DNA of 11,065 nucleotides from JBLHLB01 sp047618505 (GTDB lineage Bacteria; Planctomycetota; UBA1135; GCA-002686595), in assembly GCA_047618505.1 (NCBI GenBank), contig JBLHLB010000109.1, forward strand, positions 1 through 11,065, written 5' to 3'. Below the pieces are notes generated by a model, which saw only the letters and a program-made list of their open reading frames with translations, had not been told where the DNA came from and made no database searches. Below, one piece after another: positions 6,536 through 11,065 of this stretch (positions within the stretch are counted from its first letter, which is position 1; each line of letters starts with the position of its first letter). Made by a program: the position numbers and the translations under genes.

Positions 6536-7985
6536 AGAAGCGGAAGTAGATGAAGGGGTTGTGCGTCGAAGCGGCCAGCTCAAGGGCCGAGAGGAAGAGC
6601 AAAAGAAGAACCGCCACGTTCACAAGAACAGCGCCCAAACCCTCGAAGCGCGCCCGTGCTGCCCCAGCTAGGCTGTCGCGCTTGCCCGCGAACCAACGCT
6701 GAAGGGCGGGCAACAGCGGCAGGGATCCAATGGCTGCGATGGGGAAGGCCAAGCTCACCAGGGGCGTCAGGAATTCAGCACTCGTGCGCAGGCTCTCCCC
6801 CACAGGGAAGCCGTGCATCGTGCGCAGGAAGACCCAGGTCTGCCCCATATTGTGCGCCTGGAAGATCGCCAACCCGATCCACCAAACGTAGATCACGTAG
6901 ACGTGCTGCAAAGGACGCCAGAGGTTGTCGATGAAGTTCCGATAGCGCGGCACCCGCTCCATAGACAGGAAGATTCCGTGGTAGAGCCCGAACCAGATGT
7001 AGTTCCACTTTGGCCCGTGCCAGAATCCACAGAGCACAAAGACCGTCACCAGATTCAGGGCGATGCGCCCCGCCGAGCGACGGCTACCTCCCATGGGAAT
7101 GTACAGGTAGTCGCGGAACCATGACGTCAGGGAAATGTGCCAGCGCGTCCACAGATCGCGCACCGTGCGGGCCGCGAATGGATAGCGGAAGTTCTCGGGG
7201 AACTTGAAGCCCAACATGTGACCCAAACCGATGGCCATATCCGAGTACCCCGAGAAGTCGAAGTACAACTGCAACATGTAGGACACGACACCGAGCCAAG
7301 CGATGGCCGGGGTGAGGGCCTCGTCCGGCAAGGCGAAGATCGCCTCCACGGGTACCGACAAGGGGTTCGCCAGGAGTACCTTCTTGCTCATTCCGATAGC
7401 AAAGCGGCGCACCCCGTGGGCGAATCCTGGGATCGAATGCAGTCGGTTTGCGAGCTGACTCTCCACCTCGCGATAGCGCACAATCGGGCCAGCAATCAAC
7501 TGGGGAAAGAGCGATATGTAGAGCGACAGGCGGAAGGGACTGCGCTGCACAGCCACGTCCCCACGGTACACGTCGATCACGTAGGACATGGCCTGGAACG
7601 TGAAGAACGAGATCCCCAGGGGCAGGTGGATGTTGGTCCACTCAATCGGCTCCAGACCGAGGCGCAGGGCCAGCGTGTTCCAGTTCTCCACCGCGAAGTT
7701 GGCGTACTTGAAGTAGGCCAGGGTGGCGAGGTTGACGACGACGGCCAGGGCCAGCCAGCGCTTCGCCAGGGGCGTACCCCGGTTGCGCCCGATCAAGAGG
7801 CCCAGGCCATAGTTCACGCTGATCGACGCCAGCATGAGCAGAACGAAGAACGTCTCTCCCCAGGCGTAGAAGAACAGGCTCGCCAGGAGCAGGACTCCAT
7901 TCTTCCAGCGGCCAGGTACCAGGAAGTAGATCCCCAGAACCACGGCGAGGAACTGGAAGACGAAGAGGGTCGAGCTGAAGACCAT
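6534..7985 (-). CDS. AlgI-like MBOAT membrane O-acyltransferase
   Basis: 483 aa from the ATG at 7983-7985. AlgI-type proteins are polytopic inner-membrane enzymes that pass an acetyl group from a cytoplasmic donor to a periplasmic SGNH partner. The N-terminus MVFSSTLFVFQFLAVV and the C-terminus NPFIYFRF are hallmarks of the family. Between them are LASLFFYAWGE (34-44), FFTFQAMSYVIDVYRG (127-142), YFDFSGYSDMAIGLG (241-255), the re-entrant motif LWTRWHISLTSWFRDYLYIP (278-297), GFWHGPKWNYIWFGLYHG (320-337) with the conserved catalytic His323, and a second His336. Length is close to the usual 470-520 aa, with about 11 membrane segments. A GTG at 8055-8057 would add 24 Pro/Arg-rich residues, unlike any AlgI, so the ATG is preferred although it has no Shine-Dalgarno. 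First gene of an algI-SGNH-mutY operon. It may acetylate a capsule or exopolysaccharide other than alginate, since no alginate genes are present here. Confidence 0.95.
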   Translation of the reverse strand: MVFSSTLFVFQFLAVVLGIYFLVPGRWKNGVLLLASLFFYAWGETFFVLLMLASISVNYGLGLLIGRNRGTPLAKRWLALAVVVNLATLAYFKYANFAVENWNTLALRLGLEPIEWTNIHLPLGISFFTFQAMSYVIDVYRGDVAVQRSPFRLSLYISLFPQLIAGPIVRYREVESQLANRLHSIPGFAHGVRRFAIGMSKKVLLANPLSVPVEAIFALPDEALTPAIAWLGVVSYMLQLYFDFSGYSDMAIGLGHMLGFKFPENFRYPFAARTVRDLWTRWHISLTSWFRDYLYIPMGGSRRSAGRIALNLVTVFVLCGFWHGPKWNYIWFGLYHGIFLSMERVPRYRNFIDNLWRPLQHVYVIYVWWIGLAIFQAHNMGQTWVFLRTMHGFPVGESLRTSAEFLTPLVSLAFPIAAIGSLPLLPALQRWFAGKRDSLAGAARARFEGLGAVLVNVAVLLLLFLSALELAASTHNPFIYFRF

Positions 7986-8227
7986 TGGGGGAGGCCGCGA
8001 TGGGCAACGCGGACCCGCAAAGTCTATCGCGACCAGGGGCCTGGGGCGGCCAAGCACGGGGATCTGGGGCGCGACTTGGACAAGAAAAGCGCCAGGGGCA
8101 AGGGGGACTTGGCGGAGCTGGAGGGCAGGCCCTACTCTTGGGCCCTACTCTTGGGCATGGCCAACGCGACCACTAAGGCCGCGCCCGACATCCTTCCTCC
8201 CCTGACAGCACAACTCCGGCATCAGTC
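7986..8227. promoter_or_regulatory. Divergent control region between the algI-like operon and the 857-aa membrane protein gene
   Basis: This 242-bp stretch between two divergent starts holds no credible gene and should contain both promoters. No strong -10/-35 pair stands out against the high GC. It contains a perfect 13-bp tandem duplication at 8129-8154 and two GACTTGG copies (8072-8079 area and 8106-8112). Assigned as regulatory by position. Confidence 0.4.
8129..8154. repeat. Perfect 13-bp tandem duplication in divergent promoter region
   Basis: GCCCTACTCTTGG occurs twice head to tail, followed by a further GC. The junction makes a GGGCCC palindrome. It lies about 75 bp before the TTG of the membrane protein gene and about 145 bp upstream of algI. 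It may be a doubled binding site or a simple slippage duplication. Confidence 0.8.
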
Positions 8228-10801
8228 TTGTACGTACTCCTCCATGGCCTGCTGGTTGGCCTGCTGCTCTCCGCCCTGCGCGTTCCCCTGGGCTTCTCCA
8301 TCGTTGAGATTCCCGCGGCCACCGGCGCATCCATCGCGCGTCTCCGGGGTGGAGCTCTCTTCGCCATCGCGGCCTTGATCATGCCGTCGCGCCCCCTGTT
8401 TCGACGGGGCGTCTCCATCGGTCTATGGCTGACGGGCGGTCTGCTCGGGTTGGTCCTGCACGGCCTGGTTGTGCTGCCGGTGTTTGAGCCCTCCAGTCGG
8501 CTGGGGTTCGGCCTGATGCTCTTCGTCGCCCTGCCGCTCTTCGGCCTACTTTCCTCCCGCGGCGCCGCTAGCGAGGACGCACCACTAAGCCCGCCGTTGC
8601 CGCCACTCACGCTGCCGTCCACCCTTGGCGCCGCCTTGATCGGAGCCGGCGCGGCCCTGTGCCTCGATGCAGTTGCGCGACACGTGCGCCTCTTCAGCAT
8701 GGGACTACCGGAGGATGACACCATCACGGGGATCATCCTGGGCGCGGCTCTGCTCCTGGGCTTCCTGGCCTTCGGCCGCCCCCACACGCGCGCCCGCGAA
8801 GGGGAACTCCTGACCGGCGGCACGGCCCTGGTTGTCGGTGCCGCTCTCCTTGGACCGGCGGCGATCGTCGGGCTGCGCTTCCTCGGCGGACTCGAGCTAG
8901 ACCCCTTCTATGTCTACCTGAAGCGATTCGGCCTCGACTACACCCTGGTCGGGACCTTGAGGGTCACCGCAGTGGTCGCGGCGGCGGCCCTGGTGGCACC
9001 AGGTTTCGCCATGGGCCTCACCTTTGGTGGTCTGTCCCACCCGCGGCGACTGCGGGCGCTGCTCTTCGGCGCCGCCTTCGGCGTCATCGCGACGCCCCTG
9101 GCGGTGCGCAGCTTCAGCTTGGCGAACGACTACCTTGGCGCAAAGAGCGATCCCTTCGCCTGGCGCTTGGCCGCCCTCGGCGGAGCGCTGGCCCTCGCTG
9201 GGGCCTGCGCTTCCCTGCTTTCCATCGAAACCAGGCGTCGACGCAGCGTGTCAGGCATAGCGATCGTGCTCGGGGCACTTGTACTCACCCTAGGACCTCG
9301 TCCCGATGTATGGCAGGCGAGCCCCTGGTTGCGCAGAGCCCTCGAACCGGAGCTTCTGATCCAAGCCCCCGAGGGGCTGATGACAGTCGAGACCGAGTAC
9401 GCCGGCGAGGCGCAGATCGTCACCTTGGATCGCAAGCGATTGACTCCGCTCGCGGGGGAGGAATCCCTCGACGCGGAACGCATCTTCTGGTCCTGGTCCT
9501 TGCTGCCCGTGGAGAAGCGCGCCGACGGTTCCGCGCGCGTTCTATTCGTAGGCCAAATGACACCGGCGCGCAGCGCGACCTTCGCGCTACTTCCCCCCCA
9601 CACCCTAGAGCGTTGCGCACCCTGGGACAGCACTGTTGAGGAGATCGAGAAGTTCCTCTTCGCGGATGAATCAACGCCGCCCGTCGGGCAGCTCGTGACT
9701 TCCCTGGACGCGGAGAAGAGCATCGCGGCGGGCGATTATGACCTGGTGGTTGTGGCACCGATCCACGGGCCCATGCTCTATCCTAAATCTGCGCAGTTGA
9801 TCCACTGGGCCTCAACGCCGGCACCCGTTCTTTCGGGAATAGACCTCCCCAGCGACACTCTGGCTGTGATTTGGGTGGATGCAAACAGCACGCTTAGTCA
9901 GCGTAATTTGCCCGGGCCAGTGATTCCCGCGGCCACGGCGGGCTGTGTGCAACTGAGCTTCGGCGTCGTCATCGGTGGCCCCGTTGCGGACGCCGGTAGC
10001 CTCGAGGAGGGTCGACCAATTCTGCTGGCCAGCGGCTCCCCCACGGCACGCCCCGGTGCCCTGGATTTACTCCGGGAACGTCCCGAGTTCCGCAACTACA
10101 ACCTGCGCCGCGCAGTCACGGCCCGCTTCGCCGCCGCGAACGATCAGCAGCCCATGGCGGGCGTCGCCGGTGCCCTCGCCCTGCACGCCCTGCCCCAAGA
10201 GCACAGCTCGCCCTATGACACGCGAGCCGAGCAAATCGAGCTCTCGGAGGAGGCCCTGATTGCCCTGGTCGAAGCAAGCCGAAACGCAATCCCCGACCCC
10301 GCGACACGACGACTTTGGGAAGGCTTCGCCTGGCTACTCTTCGAGCGCCGGGAACTCAGCAAGAGCCTGGCCTACCTGGAACCCATGGCGGAGGCCTACG
10401 GACCCTGGCCTCTTCTAGAACGAGTAGTGGCCCGCGCCTATCAGGAATTCGACATGCCCGAAGAGGCTTGCGCTTGGCTGGAGCGAGCCTTGGTCAGCTC
10501 GCCCTTCGACATCGAGCTCCTCCTGGAGGTCGCCGAGTGGCGCGCCCGTTCGGGCGACTTCACGGGTTCGGCAGGCTTCCTGGAGCAAGCTCACAATCTT
10601 CAACCGGGCCGCAACGAGCTGCGCCGCTACCTGGGCATGATGTGGGTGCGCGGAGCCGATCCGCGTGGGATCGAGCTATTGACCGAGCTGCTGGTCGAAG
10701 ATCCTTCGGACGAGGAAATCGCCCGCTACTTGGGTTCCGGACCCCTGCCTCCGCTTCCAGAGGGGTTCCTGCCGGCGGGTGGGCTGCACTCTGACGAGTA
10801 G
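8228..10801 (+). CDS. Polytopic membrane protein fused to a degenerate spermidine-synthase-like domain and C-terminal TPR-like repeats
   Basis: 857 aa. The N-terminal 360 residues hold about 11 hydrophobic segments (near 1-20, 41-54, 62-83, 93-109, 130-150, 166-183, 198-220, 240-265, 277-293, 312-332, 340-356). The soluble part (about 375-585) follows the outline of a spermidine-synthase/Rossmann methyltransferase domain: EGLMTVETEY, then LDRKRL...ESLDAER, then ARVLFVGQMTP where the SAM-binding glycine loop should be, then GDYDLVVVAP. The glycine-rich GGGDG-type loop and the acidic residues for substrate are missing, so enzyme activity is unlikely. Residues about 690-835 are TPR-like helix pairs (SKSLAYLEPMAEAYG, EACAWLERALVSSP, SAGFLEQAHNLQP). 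Fused membrane/spermidine-synthase-like proteins are known in many bacteria, mostly of unknown role. The start is the TTG at 8228-8230: an in-frame TAA at 8174 limits extension, the next in-frame ATG is only at residue 52, and a membrane helix begins at residue 2. No Shine-Dalgarno is seen. Divergent from the algI-like operon; a link to polysaccharide export is only a guess. Confidence 0.85.
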   Translation: MYVLLHGLLVGLLLSALRVPLGFSIVEIPAATGASIARLRGGALFAIAALIMPSRPLFRRGVSIGLWLTGGLLGLVLHGLVVLPVFEPSSRLGFGLMLFVALPLFGLLSSRGAASEDAPLSPPLPPLTLPSTLGAALIGAGAALCLDAVARHVRLFSMGLPEDDTITGIILGAALLLGFLAFGRPHTRAREGELLTGGTALVVGAALLGPAAIVGLRFLGGLELDPFYVYLKRFGLDYTLVGTLRVTAVVAAAALVAPGFAMGLTFGGLSHPRRLRALLFGAAFGVIATPLAVRSFSLANDYLGAKSDPFAWRLAALGGALALAGACASLLSIETRRRRSVSGIAIVLGALVLTLGPRPDVWQASPWLRRALEPELLIQAPEGLMTVETEYAGEAQIVTLDRKRLTPLAGEESLDAERIFWSWSLLPVEKRADGSARVLFVGQMTPARSATFALLPPHTLERCAPWDSTVEEIEKFLFADESTPPVGQLVTSLDAEKSIAAGDYDLVVVAPIHGPMLYPKSAQLIHWASTPAPVLSGIDLPSDTLAVIWVDANSTLSQRNLPGPVIPAATAGCVQLSFGVVIGGPVADAGSLEEGRPILLASGSPTARPGALDLLRERPEFRNYNLRRAVTARFAAANDQQPMAGVAGALALHALPQEHSSPYDTRAEQIELSEEALIALVEASRNAIPDPATRRLWEGFAWLLFERRELSKSLAYLEPMAEAYGPWPLLERVVARAYQEFDMPEEACAWLERALVSSPFDIELLLEVAEWRARSGDFTGSAGFLEQAHNLQPGRNELRRYLGMMWVRGADPRGIELLTELLVEDPSDEEIARYLGSGPLPPLPEGFLPAGGLHSDE

Positions 10802-10826
10802 AGGCGCCGGAAGAGGATGCCGAATG

Positions 10827-10865
10827 GGGTCTCACCGGGTCTCACCGGGTCTCACCGGGTCTCAC
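10827..10865. repeat. 10-bp tandem repeat, 3.9 copies
   Basis: GGGTCTCACC is repeated exactly three times (10827-10856), plus nine bases of a fourth copy. It begins 25 bp after the stop of the 857-aa gene. The 10-bp period is close to one helical turn. It may be a slippage microsatellite or an array of protein-binding sites. Confidence 0.9.
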
Positions 10866-10906
10866 ACTGGGCCTGTTTTGCCTCGGGCTAGGGGGGGGCC
10901 AAAGTC

Positions 10907-10922
10907 GATCCCCTGGGGGATC
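10907..10922. repeat. Short perfect palindrome downstream of the 857-aa gene
   Basis: GATCCCC and GGGGATC (7-bp arms) flank TG. It could fold as a hairpin at the end of the membrane protein transcript, but no T run follows on either strand, so it is not a standard intrinsic terminator. Confidence 0.4.
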
Positions 10923-10942
10923 ACCCCCCGTTACCCCAAAAC

Positions 10943-10973
10943 TCTCCCCTCTGGGTTAGTATTATTGGGGAGA
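10943..10973. repeat. Inverted repeat with 17-nt AT-rich loop
   Basis: TCTCCCC (10943-10949) pairs with GGGGAGA (10967-10973) around a loop containing TTAGTATTATT. An alternative pairing uses CCCCAA (10934-10939) with TTGGGG (10965-10970). It may be a transcript-end hairpin or part of a promoter for a gene beyond the window. Confidence 0.4.
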
Positions 10974-11065
10974 TGTCCCGAATCGGGGCTCCATTGCGAC
11001 ATTCGACCCTTCCCAGGGAACAAGCGGGGGGGGTTGGCAAGACTAATCCCCTCAGGCACGCCTCT

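Larger units (their letters stand above)
10802..11065. other. Non-coding, repeat-rich right end
   Basis: No convincing gene follows the membrane protein. The stretch holds a 10-bp tandem repeat, two inverted repeats, two G8 runs (10891-10898 and 11026-11033) and an AT-rich patch, TTAGTATTATT, at 10956-10966. An ATG at 10973 opens a frame of 31 codons that runs off the window edge. It sits directly behind GGGGAG and 7 nt after TATTAT, which would fit a leaderless start, but the peptide seen (MSRIGAPLRHSTLPREQAGG...) is not recognisable. Confidence 0.5.

Noticed and set aside
7985..8176. Small 63-codon frame in the divergent region
   Set aside because: Gly/Gln-rich low-complexity translation, overlapping the start of algI, with no good ribosome-binding site.
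7137..8378. Plus-strand open frame of 413 codons
   Set aside because: It lies opposite the clearly recognised AlgI-like gene; its composition is low-complexity, Gln/Glu/Arg/His-rich, typical of an antisense frame.
8173..8823. Minus-strand open frame of 216 codons near the algI promoter
   Set aside because: Antisense to the membrane helices of the 857-aa protein; Arg/Pro/Ser-rich with no domain.
10827..10865. CRISPR array
   Set aside because: The repeats are 10 bp and directly adjacent with no spacers, so this is a simple tandem repeat.
10907..10922. Rho-independent terminator after the 857-aa gene
   Set aside because: The hairpin arms are real, but no T tract follows on either strand.

Overview
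The window looks like chromosomal DNA from a GC-rich Gram-negative bacterium, most likely a planctomycete or a relative. The clues are a secreted HEAT-repeat protein with a C-terminal von Willebrand A (VWA) domain and a W-x-x-WW motif, a large membrane protein ending in helical repeats, GTG/TTG starts, and few clear Shine-Dalgarno sites. This is inference from gene style; no rRNA or tRNA gene was seen. Myxobacteria or other deep-branching Gram-negatives remain possible.

Layout, left to right. (1) Positions 1-779, minus strand: the N-terminal part of a multi-pass membrane protein of the lysylphosphatidylglycerol synthase / YbhN (UPF0104) flippase-like family, cut by the window edge. (2) 829-3096, minus: an exported HEAT-repeat + VWA protein with an intact MIDAS metal site. 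A strong GC hairpin sits between these two genes. (3) 3191-3667, plus: an unrecognised 158-aa protein, divergent from (2), with a good ribosome-binding site. Its stop shares a CTAG palindrome with the stop of the next gene. (4) 3664-4833, minus: MutY adenine glycosylase. (5) 4845-6524, minus: an AlgJ/AlgX-like SGNH O-acetyltransferase. (6) 6534-7985, minus: an AlgI-like MBOAT membrane acyltransferase. (7) 8228-10801, plus: an 857-aa membrane protein of about 11 helices fused to a degenerate spermidine-synthase-like domain and C-terminal TPR-like helices. (8) 10802-11065: non-coding DNA rich in short tandem and inverted repeats and G tracts.

Functionally, genes 6-5-4 read leftwards as one tight operon (gaps of 9 and 11 bp). 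AlgI would move an acetyl group across the inner membrane and the SGNH protein would place it on an exported polysaccharide, while mutY appears to ride on the same transcript for DNA repair. The SGNH protein is longer than AlgJ and may combine the roles of AlgJ and AlgX. The divergent gene 7 may share a control region with algI. Genes 2 and 1 form a second leftward unit concerned with the cell envelope.

I found no CRISPR array, transposase, phage or toxin-antitoxin genes. The least ordinary items are the pseudo-spermidine-synthase fusion, the possible AlgJ/AlgX hybrid, the hairpin before the flippase start, and the repeat-rich right end.
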